From Sterolibacterium sp964500605 (lineage in GTDB: Bacteria > Pseudomonadota > Gammaproteobacteria > Burkholderiales > Rhodocyclaceae), in contig CAZCOS010000003.1 in assembly GCA_964500605.1 (NCBI GenBank), forward strand, positions 52,129-116,128: a stretch of 64,000 nt of DNA, given 5' to 3'. Position numbers and translations under genes: made by a program. Below are positions 24,170 through 33,080 of this stretch, piece after piece. The notes beneath the pieces are model-generated. The model was not told the origin of the DNA and searched no databases. It was given only the letters and a program-made list of their open reading frames with translations. The stretch's first letter is position 1. Each line of letters opens with the position of its first letter.

Positions 24170-24231
24170 ATTTATTCAGTTCGTACTGAAGGGTGTGGGG
24201 GGCAAACCCCCATCCGTTTTACAATGAACAA

Positions 24232-24269
24232 TCCGGACGGAATCCTTCCACTTCCATCCGGTTTTTTTG
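24232..24269 (+). terminator. intrinsic terminator of the tig-clpP-clpX unit
   Basis: CCGGACGGAA (24234-24243) pairs with TTCCATCCGG (24253-24262) with a single mismatch and is followed directly by seven T residues. This should separate clpX from lon. Confidence 0.85.
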
Positions 24270-24369
24270 AGCGGATATTTCCCTTCAGAATGACATCCCC
24301 CCTATGTTCTCAATCGGGCTATGATCCTACTGCCCCAGCGCGATAACATACGAATCGCCACCTGCAGGG

Positions 24370-24408
24370 GCAGCCTTTACAACTGCGACTGCGACTGCGG
24401 CTGCCCAC
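24370..24408. repeat. inverted repeat enclosing three ACTGCG copies
   Basis: GGGCAGCC (24370-24377) and GGCTGCCC (24401-24408) form an 8-bp stem. The intervening sequence contains ACTGCG three times in tandem (24384-24401). It lies about 90 bp upstream of the lon promoter. Confidence 0.75.
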
Positions 24409-24498
24409 TGTTTAATGGCAGAATTTGACCAAGAAACCGCAGTTGGAAGCCTTTGAGTGGACGGTTCTGCGGCACTCATGGACATTACTGATCACACG

Positions 24499-24526
24499 CT
24501 TGAAATTCCGGGGGCTGCCCCCACCT
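24499..24526 (+). promoter_or_regulatory. sigma-32 (RpoH) promoter of lon
   Basis: CTTGAA (24499-24504), a 14-base spacer and CCCCACCT (24519-24526) fit the sigma-32 pattern with one mismatch in the -10. The spacer length equals that of the htpG promoter in this window. The lon ATG is 36 bases after the -10. Confidence 0.75.
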
Positions 24527-24562
24527 GCCCTTCCAGCCGCACTTTCAAACAAGGATTACGAC

Positions 24563-26989
24563 ATGTCTAGCGAAATGGAAAAATCGGGTACCCCCCCCGA
24601 AGCCCTTGAACTTCCCCTCTTGCCCCTGCGCGATGTCGTCGTTTTCCCGCACATGGTCATTCCGCTTTTTGTTGGCCGCCCAAAATCGATCAGGGCACTC
24701 GACCTAGCCATGGAGTCTGGGCAGGGATTACTGCTGGTCGCCCAGAAATCGGCCGCCAAGGATGAACCGGACATTGGAGACATGTACCGAATTGGTTGTG
24801 TGGCCAACATTCTGCAAATGTTGAAGCTCCCTGATGGCACCGTCAAAGTGCTGGTTGAAGGAACTCGACGGGTACGCATCAATCGCATCGAAGACCGCCA
24901 GGAATTGTTCATAGCCACGGCCTCGCCTGTTCCGCTCATCGAAGGCCACGACCACGAAGTCGAAGCCATGCGTCGCGCGATCCTGGCGCAGTTCGACCAA
25001 TACATCAAGTTGAACAAGAAAATCCCGCCTGAAATTCTCTCCTCCTTGTCCGGAATCGAAGAAGCCGGGCGTCTGGCTGACACGATCGCGGCCCATCTTC
25101 CGCTCAAGCTCGAAAGCAAGCAGGAGGTGCTGGAAATTTTCGATGTCACCTCGCGCATGGAAAAACTGCTCTCGCAGCTCGAGTCGGAACTCGACATCCT
25201 TCAGGTCGAAAAGCGCATCCGTGGTCGCGTCAAGCGGCAGATGGAAAAAAGCCAACGCGAGTATTACCTGAACGAGCAGGTCAAAGCGATCCAGAAGGAA
25301 CTTGGCGAAGGTGAGGAAGGTGCCGAGCTTGATGAGATGGAGAAAAAAATCAAGGAAGCCGGCATGCCCAAAGAAGCCCTGGCCAAAGCTCAGGGCGAAA
25401 TGAAAAAGCTCAAGCTGATGTCGCCCATGTCGGCAGAAGCGACCGTCGTCCGCAATTACATCGACACCTTGATCAATCTTCCATGGAAGAAAAAAAGCCG
25501 TACTGACAAAGACTTATCTGTTGCTGTTAAAGTTCTTGATAAAGATCATTATGGCCTCGACAAAGTCAAGGAACGCATTGTCGAATACCTCGCCGTCCAG
25601 CAACGCGTCGATAAACTGAAGGCTCCAATTCTTTGCCTTGTCGGGCCACCGGGTGTCGGCAAGACCTCGCTGGGACAATCCATCGCCAAGGCAACCAACC
25701 GTAAGTTCGTCCGCATGTCGCTGGGCGGGGTGCGCGATGAGTCCGAGATTCGGGGGCATCGACGCACCTACATCGGATCGATGCCCGGCAAGATCCTGCA
25801 GAACATGACTAAAGTCGGCGTTCGTAACCCGCTTTTCCTTCTGGACGAAGTCGACAAGATGGGCCAGGATTTCCGGGGCGACCCCAGTGCTGCCCTGCTG
25901 GAAGTGCTTGATCCGGAACAGAACTCAACATTCGTTGATCATTACGTCGAGGTCGAATACGATCTTTCCGACGTCATGTTCGTGGCCACGGCGAATACCC
26001 TCAACATTCCCGCCCCCCTGCTTGACCGCATGGAAGTCATCCGTCTTTCCGGCTATACGGAAGACGAAAAGGTCAATATCGCCATTCGTTACCTGCTCCC
26101 CAAACAACTGAAGGCAAATGGTATCAAGCGAGACGAGTTGACCGTTACCGAAGATGCCTTGCGGGATATTGTCCGCTACTACACCCGCGAAGCCGGCGTG
26201 CGCTCGCTCGATCGCGATATTTCAAAAATCTGCCGCAAGGTGGTCAAAGCCCTGGTGCTGCGCCAGCGCAAGACCAAGGTCGTCGTCAACGCCAAAAATC
26301 TCGACAAATACCTCGGTGTCCGTCGTTACTCCTTCGGTATTGCCGAAAAGGAAAACCAGATCGGGCAAGTCACCGGCCTCGCCTGGACCGAGGTGGGCGG
26401 CGAACTGCTGACCATCGAGGCCGTCGCCGTACCTGGAAAGGGCAAGACTGTCACCACCGGAAAACTGGGCGAGGTCATGCAGGAGTCCATCCAGGCTGCG
26501 CTCACTGTAGTTCGCAAACGGGCCAAAAATTTCGGGATTGCCGAAGATTTCTACCAGAAGAATGACCTGCACATTCACCTGCCAGAAGGTGCCACTCCCA
26601 AGGACGGCCCATCTGCCGGGGCCGCCATCACCACCGCCCTCGTTTCCGTACTGACCGGCATCCCGGTACGGGCCGACATCGCCATGACGGGTGAAATCAC
26701 GTTACGCGGCGAGGTTTTACCCATCGGTGGGCTCAAGGAAAAACTGCTGGCCGCGGTGCGCGGAGGGATTCGTACCGCGCTGATTCCAGAAGAAAACGTA
26801 AAAGATCTGGCCGAAATTCAGGACACGATCAAGAATCGCATCGAAATCATTCCCGTGCGCTGGATCGACAAAGTGCTGGAACTGGCCCTGGAGCGCATGC
26901 CGGAACCCATGCCGGATACGCCTGCAGAAACCGCAGCGGTCCTGCCCACGGGCAATGATCCTGCCGGTAGCGGCCTCATCACACATTGA
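24563..26989 (+). CDS. lon: ATP-dependent protease Lon (La)
   Basis: The ATG at 24563 (AAGGA eight bases upstream) gives an 808-residue product, the standard length. It has the N-terminal LON substrate-binding domain (LPLLPLRDVVVFPHMVIPL), a coiled-coil region, the AAA+ domain with Walker A GPPGVGKTS and Walker B LFLLDEVDK, and the C-terminal Ser-Lys protease with Ser in PKDGPSAGAA and Lys in GGLKEKLLAA. Lon degrades misfolded and regulatory proteins in the cytoplasm. It is separated from clpX by a terminator and has its own heat-shock-type promoter. Confidence 0.97.
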   Translation: MSSEMEKSGTPPEALELPLLPLRDVVVFPHMVIPLFVGRPKSIRALDLAMESGQGLLLVAQKSAAKDEPDIGDMYRIGCVANILQMLKLPDGTVKVLVEGTRRVRINRIEDRQELFIATASPVPLIEGHDHEVEAMRRAILAQFDQYIKLNKKIPPEILSSLSGIEEAGRLADTIAAHLPLKLESKQEVLEIFDVTSRMEKLLSQLESELDILQVEKRIRGRVKRQMEKSQREYYLNEQVKAIQKELGEGEEGAELDEMEKKIKEAGMPKEALAKAQGEMKKLKLMSPMSAEATVVRNYIDTLINLPWKKKSRTDKDLSVAVKVLDKDHYGLDKVKERIVEYLAVQQRVDKLKAPILCLVGPPGVGKTSLGQSIAKATNRKFVRMSLGGVRDESEIRGHRRTYIGSMPGKILQNMTKVGVRNPLFLLDEVDKMGQDFRGDPSAALLEVLDPEQNSTFVDHYVEVEYDLSDVMFVATANTLNIPAPLLDRMEVIRLSGYTEDEKVNIAIRYLLPKQLKANGIKRDELTVTEDALRDIVRYYTREAGVRSLDRDISKICRKVVKALVLRQRKTKVVVNAKNLDKYLGVRRYSFGIAEKENQIGQVTGLAWTEVGGELLTIEAVAVPGKGKTVTTGKLGEVMQESIQAALTVVRKRAKNFGIAEDFYQKNDLHIHLPEGATPKDGPSAGAAITTALVSVLTGIPVRADIAMTGEITLRGEVLPIGGLKEKLLAAVRGGIRTALIPEENVKDLAEIQDTIKNRIEIIPVRWIDKVLELALERMPEPMPDTPAETAAVLPTGNDPAGSGLITH

Positions 26990-27027
26990 TCCCTCCCCTT
27001 CCCTCCGTCTCTGGAGTCGCATTCCTC

Positions 27028-27300
27028 ATGAAAAAATCCGAACTGATTCACCTCATTGCCCAATCCGCCGATATTTCTGATGCGGCGGCAGGTCGCGCAC
27101 TGGATGCAACACTGGGTCACATCAAGGCTGCCTTGCGGCTGGGGCAAAACGTCGCCCTGCCCCGCTTCGGCACTTTTCATGTCACAGAACGCCCGGCCCG
27201 CAAGGGGCGTAACCCGCGAACGGGTGGGGTCATCGACATCAAGGCCACTCGGGTTGCAAAATTCCGCCCTGGCAAAAACATGAAAGATGCGCTAAAATAA
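27028..27300 (+). CDS. HU-family DNA-binding protein
   Basis: This 90-residue histone-like protein starts MKKSELIHLIAQSADISDAAA and contains the DNA-binding arm around GRNPRTGG, the HU/IHF family signature. It binds and bends DNA without strong sequence preference. Its place right after lon is the usual one for hupB in proteobacteria, but sequence alone does not separate HupB from HupA, so I give no symbol. The tRNA-Val gene follows only 9 bp after its stop codon. Confidence 0.92.
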   Translation: MKKSELIHLIAQSADISDAAAGRALDATLGHIKAALRLGQNVALPRFGTFHVTERPARKGRNPRTGGVIDIKATRVAKFRPGKNMKDALK

Positions 27301-27309
27301 TTCGCTTTC

Positions 27310-27385
27310 GGGCGCTTAGCTCAGTTGGTAGAGCGTCTGCCTTACACGCAGAATGTCGGCGGTTCGACCCCGTCAGCGCCCACCA
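27310..27385 (+). tRNA. tRNA-Val (anticodon TAC)
   Basis: The acceptor arm GGGCGCT (27310-27316) pairs with AGCGCCC (27375-27381), and CCA is encoded. A D-arm with TAGCTCAGTTGGTAGAGC, an anticodon loop CTTACAC (anticodon TAC) and a T-arm GGCGGTTCGACCCCGTC are all present. The 76-base sequence is very close to the E. coli tRNA-Val(UAC) as I remember it. Confidence 0.97.
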
Positions 27386-27391
27386 GATTTT

Positions 27392-27433
27392 CACCGAAGC
27401 CCGCCCTGCCTCAGCGCGGGCTTCGGTGTTTTT
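27392..27433 (+). terminator. intrinsic terminator after tRNA-Val
   Basis: CACCGAAGCCCGC (27392-27404) pairs perfectly with GCGGGCTTCGGTG (27416-27428), a 13-bp stem with an 11-base loop followed by five T residues. Confidence 0.93.
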
Positions 27434-27652
27434 AAGCTCTTGTTTTTAAGCCATTTTAAGCCCTCACGTTTTCAAGACCTTGTTTTGGCAGTTTTGATGG
27501 ATCAGTCGCTATAATTCGCGCTTTTTCCGGAAGGCTGAACGCGCCTCCTCGACTCCGTCGCTTTCGCCTTTGTTCCCTTCTCAAATCCAATGATAACGAG
27601 CCACGTTCGCTTCCCCGGCGGAATCGTGACGACTGGCCTGATCCCGACCTCA

Positions 27653-29446
27653 ATGCAGCATATCCGCAATTTTTCGATCATCGCCCATATCGATCACGGT
27701 AAATCCACCTTGGCCGATCGCATCATTCACCTGTGCGGCGGCTTGGCTGACCGCGAAATGGAAGCCCAAGTTCTCGATTCAATGGACCTCGAACGTGAAC
27801 GCGGCATCACGATCAAGGCCCAGACCGCTGCACTAAAATACAAGGCGCGTAACGGTGAAATCTATAACCTGAACCTGATCGACACACCCGGTCACGTCGA
27901 TTTCTCCTACGAAGTCAGCCGCTCGCTCTCGGCCTGCGAGGGGGCCTTGCTGGTTGTCGACGCTTCACAAGGAGTCGAAGCTCAAACGGTGGCGAACTGC
28001 TACACGGCCATTGAATTAGGGGTCGAAGTCGTCCCGGTCCTCAACAAGATCGACCTGCCCGCTGCCAATCCGGATGGCGCACGTCAGGAAATTGAGGACG
28101 TCATCGGCATTGATGCCACGGACGCCATTCTTTGCAGTGCCAAAACAGGCTTGGGTGTGGAAGACATCCTCGAAGCCGTCATCGAACGCATACCGCCCCC
28201 TAAAGGAGACCCGGAAGCTCCGCTCAAAGCCCTCATCATCGACTCCTGGTTCGATAATTATGTCGGAGTCGTCATGCTGGTGCGTGTGGTGGATGGCACC
28301 CTTCGCCCCAAGGACAAGATTCGACTAATGGCTGGTGGCACAACGCATCTTTGCGAACAAGTCGGGGTATTCACACCCAAATCACAGTCCCGCCCCCTGC
28401 TTTCAGCAGGCGAAGTCGGCTTCATCATCTCCGGAATCAAGGATATTCAAGCTGCCAAGGTGGGCGACACCCTCACCCGTACCGATCAACCGGCGAGTGA
28501 ACCTCTGGCTGGTTTCAAGGAAATCAAATCACAGGTCTTTGCCGGTCTTTATCCCGTCGAGCCCAACGAATACGACAACCTGCGCGACTCGCTCGAAAAA
28601 CTCAAGCTCAACGACGCCTCCCTCCACTACGAACCCGAAGTTTCTCAAGCCTTAGGCTTTGGCTTCCGCTGCGGTTTTCTGGGTCTGTTGCACATGGAAA
28701 TCGTGCAGGAAAGACTGGAGCGCGAGTTCGACCAAGACCTCATCACCACCGCACCCACCGTCGTTTATCAGGTTGCCCTGCGCGACGGCACGGAAATTTT
28801 CGTCGAAAACCCCTCCAAACTACCGGATGTTTCGAAAATTGCCGAAACACGCGAGCCCATCATTACCGCCACCATTTTCGTTCCTGAAGAATATCTAGGT
28901 GCGGTCATCACCCTTTGCGAACAAAAGCGCGGGACGCAAGTCAATATGCAATATCGTGGCCGACAAGTGCAACTCACCTACGACATGCCCATGGCTGAAG
29001 TTGTGATGGACTTTTTCGACCGCCTGAAATCCGTCTCACGCGGTTATGCCTCGCTGGATTACGAATTCAAGGAATATCGTGCCGCCGACGTCGTGAAACT
29101 AGACGTTCTCATCAACGGCGACCGGGTCGATGCCCTTTCCGCCATTGTTCACCGTGCCAATGCCCCCTTCCGGGGCCGTGCCCTGGCGGCCAAAATGCGT
29201 GAACTGATTCCTCGTCAGATGTACGACGTTGCCGTTCAGGCTGCCATTGGCTCCAACATCGTGGCCCGTGAAAACATTAAAGCCCTGCGCAAAAACGTCC
29301 TTGCCAAATGTTATGGCGGCGACATCTCGCGCAAACGGAAGCTGCTGGAAAAACAAAAGGCGGGCAAAAAGCGCATGAAACAGGTCGGAAGCGTTGAAAT
29401 TCCCCAGGAAGCCTTCCTGGCGGTCTTGCGCGTGAGCGACAAATAA
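27653..29446 (+). CDS. lepA: elongation factor 4 (LepA)
   Basis: The ATG at 27653 gives 597 residues, as in E. coli; an in-frame ATG 63 bases upstream would add an unusual 21-residue extension. GTPase motifs are AHIDHGKST, DTPGHVDF and NKIDLP, followed by the EF-G-like domains and the LepA-specific C-terminus ending KAGKKRMKQVGSVEIPQEAF. LepA is a membrane- and ribosome-associated translational GTPase active under stress. It heads the lepA-lepB-DUF4845-rnc-era-recO-pdxJ run, typical of betaproteobacteria. Confidence 0.97.
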   Translation: MQHIRNFSIIAHIDHGKSTLADRIIHLCGGLADREMEAQVLDSMDLERERGITIKAQTAALKYKARNGEIYNLNLIDTPGHVDFSYEVSRSLSACEGALLVVDASQGVEAQTVANCYTAIELGVEVVPVLNKIDLPAANPDGARQEIEDVIGIDATDAILCSAKTGLGVEDILEAVIERIPPPKGDPEAPLKALIIDSWFDNYVGVVMLVRVVDGTLRPKDKIRLMAGGTTHLCEQVGVFTPKSQSRPLLSAGEVGFIISGIKDIQAAKVGDTLTRTDQPASEPLAGFKEIKSQVFAGLYPVEPNEYDNLRDSLEKLKLNDASLHYEPEVSQALGFGFRCGFLGLLHMEIVQERLEREFDQDLITTAPTVVYQVALRDGTEIFVENPSKLPDVSKIAETREPIITATIFVPEEYLGAVITLCEQKRGTQVNMQYRGRQVQLTYDMPMAEVVMDFFDRLKSVSRGYASLDYEFKEYRAADVVKLDVLINGDRVDALSAIVHRANAPFRGRALAAKMRELIPRQMYDVAVQAAIGSNIVARENIKALRKNVLAKCYGGDISRKRKLLEKQKAGKKRMKQVGSVEIPQEAFLAVLRVSDK

Positions 29447-29470
29447 ATCTTCGGAACTCACCTCAACGTC

Positions 29471-30268
29471 ATGAACTTCGCCCTGATACTCTTCGTCCTG
29501 CTGGTCGTCACTGGCATTATCTGGATGATCGATCATTTTTGGCTCAAGAAGCATCGTTCCCCCGACGCCAAAGACCCATGGTGGGTCGAGTATGGTGCGA
29601 GTATCTTTCCGGTCATCCTTGTCGTATTCTGCCTTCGATCCTTTCTCGTCGAGCCATTCAAGATTCCTTCCGGCTCCATGACCCCAACCCTGCTGGTCGG
29701 GGATTTCATTCTGGTCAACAAATTCACCTACGGCATCCGCCTGCCGGTGCTCAACAAGAAAATCATCGAAATCGGAAACCCACAGCGCGGTGATGTCATG
29801 GTGTTCCGCTACCCCGAAGACCCCACCCTGGATTACATCAAGCGTGTCGTCGGCGTACCAGGTGACAAGGTGGCTTACCTGAACAAACGTCTCACCATCA
29901 ACGGCGTGGAAGTGCCGATCCGGCAATCCACGGATTTTCTTGATCCGGACAAATTGATATCCACGCCACGCTATGTTGAAAAACTAGGCGAAATCAGCCA
30001 CGAAGTCCTCATCGAACCGGAAAGCCCCGAAGCCCCAGCCTACATCCGTCAAATCAGCACGTTCCCCTTCCAGGATAATTGTCATTACAATGCCGCTGGC
30101 GTTCAATGTGAAGTACCCGCCGGGCATTATTTCATGATGGGTGACAACCGTGACAACTCGCGAGACAGCCGTTTTTGGGGCTTCGTTCCGGACGAAAACA
30201 TCGTTGGGCGGGCCTTTTTCATCTGGTTCAATTTCAGTGATCTGAAACGCATCGGTGCTTTCAACTAA
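29471..30268 (+). CDS. lepB: signal peptidase I
   Basis: The 265-residue product has two N-terminal hydrophobic segments (FALILFVLLVVTGIIWMI, then IFPVILVVFCLRSFLVEPF). The catalytic Ser lies in IPSGSMTPTL and the catalytic Lys in YIKRVVGVPGD, followed by the GDNRDNSRDSRFWG signature. It cleaves signal peptides from exported proteins at the periplasmic face of the inner membrane. The gene follows lepA by 24 bp, as in many proteobacteria. Confidence 0.97.
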   Translation: MNFALILFVLLVVTGIIWMIDHFWLKKHRSPDAKDPWWVEYGASIFPVILVVFCLRSFLVEPFKIPSGSMTPTLLVGDFILVNKFTYGIRLPVLNKKIIEIGNPQRGDVMVFRYPEDPTLDYIKRVVGVPGDKVAYLNKRLTINGVEVPIRQSTDFLDPDKLISTPRYVEKLGEISHEVLIEPESPEAPAYIRQISTFPFQDNCHYNAAGVQCEVPAGHYFMMGDNRDNSRDSRFWGFVPDENIVGRAFFIWFNFSDLKRIGAFN

Positions 30269-30316
30269 CTAAATAGATTCACTCTTTTCTTTCTTTCAAG
30301 AACAAAGGAATTACGC

Positions 30317-30706
30317 ATGCGCTCGATGAAAAATCAAAAAGGCGTCAGTCTGCTGGGCCTGATCTTCGTTGGCGGACTGCTCATCATGGTGGCCCTGCTG
30401 GCCATGAAAGTCTTCCCGGTCGTCGTTGATTACTACACCATTCTGGAAAACGTGAAGGCAACCGGCGCAGACCCCGGCCTCAAGGGAGCCAGCGTTCAGC
30501 AGGTTCGCGACGCTTACAATAAACGCATGCAGGTTTCCGGTGGGTCCGACATCCTCCCGGAAGACCTGGACATCACCAAGGAAAATGGCGACATCGTCAT
30601 TTCTTTTGAATACGCCAAAAAGGTTCACCTCTTCAAGAATGTCAATCTACTAATCGAATTCAAAGGGGGCAGCTCCAATACCGGCGCAGCCGCCAGCAGC
30701 GAATAA
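30317..30706 (+). CDS. DUF4845 membrane protein
   Basis: This is a 129-residue protein with an N-terminal pilin-like segment (KNQKGVSLLGLIFVGGLLIMVALLAMKVFP), where the KGVSLLGL start recalls a type IV pilin leader, followed by a periplasmic domain (VVDYYTILENVKA, then GDIVISFEYAKKVHLF). DUF4845 proteins routinely sit between lepB and rnc in betaproteobacteria and have no established role. AAGGA lies eight bases before the ATG. Linkage to lepB suggests a role at the membrane, which is inference only. Confidence 0.85.
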   Translation: MRSMKNQKGVSLLGLIFVGGLLIMVALLAMKVFPVVVDYYTILENVKATGADPGLKGASVQQVRDAYNKRMQVSGGSDILPEDLDITKENGDIVISFEYAKKVHLFKNVNLLIEFKGGSSNTGAAASSE

Positions 30707-30720
30707 ACCTGCACTCTCCA

Positions 30721-31416
30721 ATGCAATTCAGCAAGCCGGATCACGTCGAACGGGCACTGGGCCACGCCTTCGCGGATCGTCGCCTGCTGGAACAGGCACT
30801 AACCCACCGAAGCTACGGGACGCCGCACAACGAAAGGCTTGAATTTTTAGGGGACGGCGTCCTCAACTGCATCGTCGCTGCACAGCTTTTTTCCCAATTT
30901 CCTGCTCTGCGAGAAGGTGAACTCTCCCGTCTTCGCGCAAGCCTCGTTCGGCAAGAATCCCTGGCCGAAGTGGCTCAAACCCTGAAATTGGGTGACCACC
31001 TCCGACTCGGCGAAGGCGAACTCAAAAGCGGGGGCTTTCGCCGCCCCTCCATCCTGGCCGATGGTCTCGAAGCCCTGATTGGTTCCATTTATCTCGATGC
31101 CGGGTTCAGCACGGCCCAGCAAGTCGTCCTGCGACTCTTTCAAGACCGCTTTGCCGCCATCGATCCAGAGAATGCCCGAAAAGACCCCAAGACCGAGCTT
31201 CAGGAACGTCTGCAAGCACGTCGTCTGGCCTTGCCGCAATACTTGTTGAAATCAACCCGTGGCGATGCCCACGCACAGGAATTTGAAGTGGAATGCCAGA
31301 TTGCCAGCCTTGAAATCCTCGCCCGTGGCACGGGTGGCAGCCGCCGCGCCGCAGAACAGGAAGCCGCCAAGCAGGCCTGCCGCATGATGGATGTCCTTCC
31401 TTCCGGCAAGGTCTGA
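30721..31416 (+). CDS. rnc: ribonuclease III
   Basis: The RNase III signature ERLEFLGDGVLN (about 39-50) holds the catalytic acid residues, and DGLEALIGSIYLDAGF supplies the second acidic set. The C-terminal double-stranded-RNA-binding domain runs from about 155 (DPKTELQERLQARRLALP to AAKQACRMM). It processes rRNA precursors and structured mRNAs. The length of 231 residues is normal. The rnc stop codon is two bases from the era start, so these genes are coupled. Confidence 0.96.
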   Translation: MQFSKPDHVERALGHAFADRRLLEQALTHRSYGTPHNERLEFLGDGVLNCIVAAQLFSQFPALREGELSRLRASLVRQESLAEVAQTLKLGDHLRLGEGELKSGGFRRPSILADGLEALIGSIYLDAGFSTAQQVVLRLFQDRFAAIDPENARKDPKTELQERLQARRLALPQYLLKSTRGDAHAQEFEVECQIASLEILARGTGGSRRAAEQEAAKQACRMMDVLPSGKV

Positions 31417-31418
31417 GC

Positions 31419-32312
31419 ATGGAAGACGATCTTCACCCTCGTTGCGGCACACTGGCCATCGTCGGGCAGCCCAATGTCGGCAAATCCACCCTGCTCAACC
31501 GTCTGATCGGCCAGAAAATCAGCATCACCTCCCGAAAGCCCCAGACCACACGCCACCGCGTGACGGGGGTGCTGACGCGCAACCACCATCAATTCGTCTT
31601 TGTCGATACCCCGGGCTTCCAGACCCGCCACGGTGGCGCACTCAATCGCGCGCTGAACCGACAGGTCACCCAGGCACTGGCCGAAGTCGATGTCATCCTC
31701 TTCGTCATCGAAGCGGGCCGCTACACAGCGGCCGACCGTGCCATCCTCAAGCTCCTGCCGCCCGACCGCCCTACCCTGCTCCTTATCAACAAAATCGACC
31801 AGATCAAGGACAAGACGCAACTTCTCCCCTTCATCACACAGCTTCAAACCGATCATCCCTTTGCCGAAATCGTTCCGCTTTCCGCCCAAAATGGCCAAGG
31901 CACCGAAGCATTGCTGAAGACCACGGCAAGCTATCTCCCGGAACAAGCCTTCTTCTTTGATGAAGACGACATTACCGACCGTAGCGAACGTTTTCTCGCC
32001 GCGGAACTCCTGCGTGAAAAGCTCTTTCGCAATCTGGGCGACGAGCTTCCTTACGGCATGACGGTCGAAATCGAGCGTTTTGAACAAGAAGGTGCGCTCC
32101 GGCGCATCTTTGCCGCCATCATCGTGGATAAGGCCCAGCATAAATCCATCGTCATCGGACGCGGTGGCGAAAAACTGAAACTCATGTCCTCCGACGCCCG
32201 CAAGGACATGGAACAACTCTTCGGTGGCAAGGTCTACCTGGAAACCTGGGTCAAGGTCAGAAGCGGCTGGGCGGATGACGAACGCGCACTCAAAAGCCTC
32301 GGCTACGACTGA
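31419..32312 (+). CDS. era: GTPase Era
   Basis: GTPase motifs GQPNVGKST, DTPGFQ and NKID are intact. The C-terminal KH domain (about 210-297) includes the GRGGEKLK-type loop that binds the 3' end of 16S rRNA. Era assists small-subunit assembly and is essential in most bacteria. The length of 297 residues is standard. It lies directly between rnc and recO in the usual order, and there is nothing unusual in the sequence. Confidence 0.96.
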   Translation: MEDDLHPRCGTLAIVGQPNVGKSTLLNRLIGQKISITSRKPQTTRHRVTGVLTRNHHQFVFVDTPGFQTRHGGALNRALNRQVTQALAEVDVILFVIEAGRYTAADRAILKLLPPDRPTLLLINKIDQIKDKTQLLPFITQLQTDHPFAEIVPLSAQNGQGTEALLKTTASYLPEQAFFFDEDDITDRSERFLAAELLREKLFRNLGDELPYGMTVEIERFEQEGALRRIFAAIIVDKAQHKSIVIGRGGEKLKLMSSDARKDMEQLFGGKVYLETWVKVRSGWADDERALKSLGYD

Positions 32313-32333
32313 CGTGACACACGCAACAAGCGC

Positions 32334-33080
32334 ATGAGCGGCAAGCAGCGCATCGATGGCCAGCCAGCCTACATTCTGCACAGCCATCCCTATAGCGAAA
32401 CCAGCCTGATCGTCGACATTTTCTCCCGCGATCATGGCCGCCTGCCCTTGCTCGCTCGTGGGGCACGCCGCCCCCGTGCTGCCCTGCGTGGCATCCTTCA
32501 TGCCTTCCAGCCGATCGAGCTGGGCTGGTTTGGTGCTGGAGAAGTGCGAACCCTGGCCAAAGCCGACTGGGTTGGCGGCATGCCTCTGCTCAGCGGCCGC
32601 GTCCTGATGCTGGGCTATTACCTCAACGAATTGCTGCTGCGCCTTCTGCCCCGCGAAGACCCCCACCCGCAGCTCTTCGACCACTACGCCGCCACCCTGA
32701 AAGGCCTGAGCCAAACCCGCGCCGCCGAAGAACAAAAAATCCCACCGCTTTTACGCTGCTTTGAAAAGAACTTGCTCAGTGAATTGGGCTATGGCCTGCT
32801 ATTAAACCAGGAAGCACAAAGCGGCCGTCCACTCGAAGAAGAAGCCTACTATCATTACCGGCTCGAACAAGGCCCTGTGCCCCTCTCCTCCTCCCCGTCC
32901 GACCCTTCCGTCTCTGCGGTACACGGCAAAACGCTTCTGGACCTATCGCGTGATGATTACTCGGACCCACGCACCCTGAACGAATCCAAACAACTCATGC
33001 GACGACTGATCCAACACCATCTGGCCGGACACCCCCTGCTATCCCGCCGAATCTTCATGGAATTACTGGAACGCTCATGA
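32334..33080 (+). CDS. recO: DNA repair protein RecO
   Basis: The N-terminal OB fold is recognisable (YILHSHPYSETSLIVDIFSRDHG, then LLARGARRPRA), and the C-terminal helical domain ends in LIQHHLAGHPLLSRRIFMELL. RecO loads RecA onto SSB-coated single strands in the RecFOR pathway. Length (248) is normal. The zinc-binding cysteines found in some RecO proteins are absent here, as in many proteobacterial forms. Its last four bases overlap the pdxJ start. Confidence 0.93.
   Translation: MSGKQRIDGQPAYILHSHPYSETSLIVDIFSRDHGRLPLLARGARRPRAALRGILHAFQPIELGWFGAGEVRTLAKADWVGGMPLLSGRVLMLGYYLNELLLRLLPREDPHPQLFDHYAATLKGLSQTRAAEEQKIPPLLRCFEKNLLSELGYGLLLNQEAQSGRPLEEEAYYHYRLEQGPVPLSSSPSDPSVSAVHGKTLLDLSRDDYSDPRTLNESKQLMRRLIQHHLAGHPLLSRRIFMELLERS

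Noticed and set aside
24186..24215. CTGAA and CCCCCAT as another sigma-32 promoter upstream of lon
   Set aside because: The -35 is poor, the spacer is too long, and the clpX terminator follows it. The site at 24499 is much better.
31200..32735. 511-residue minus-strand ORF
   Set aside because: Antisense shadow of rnc, era and recO, all of which are certain.
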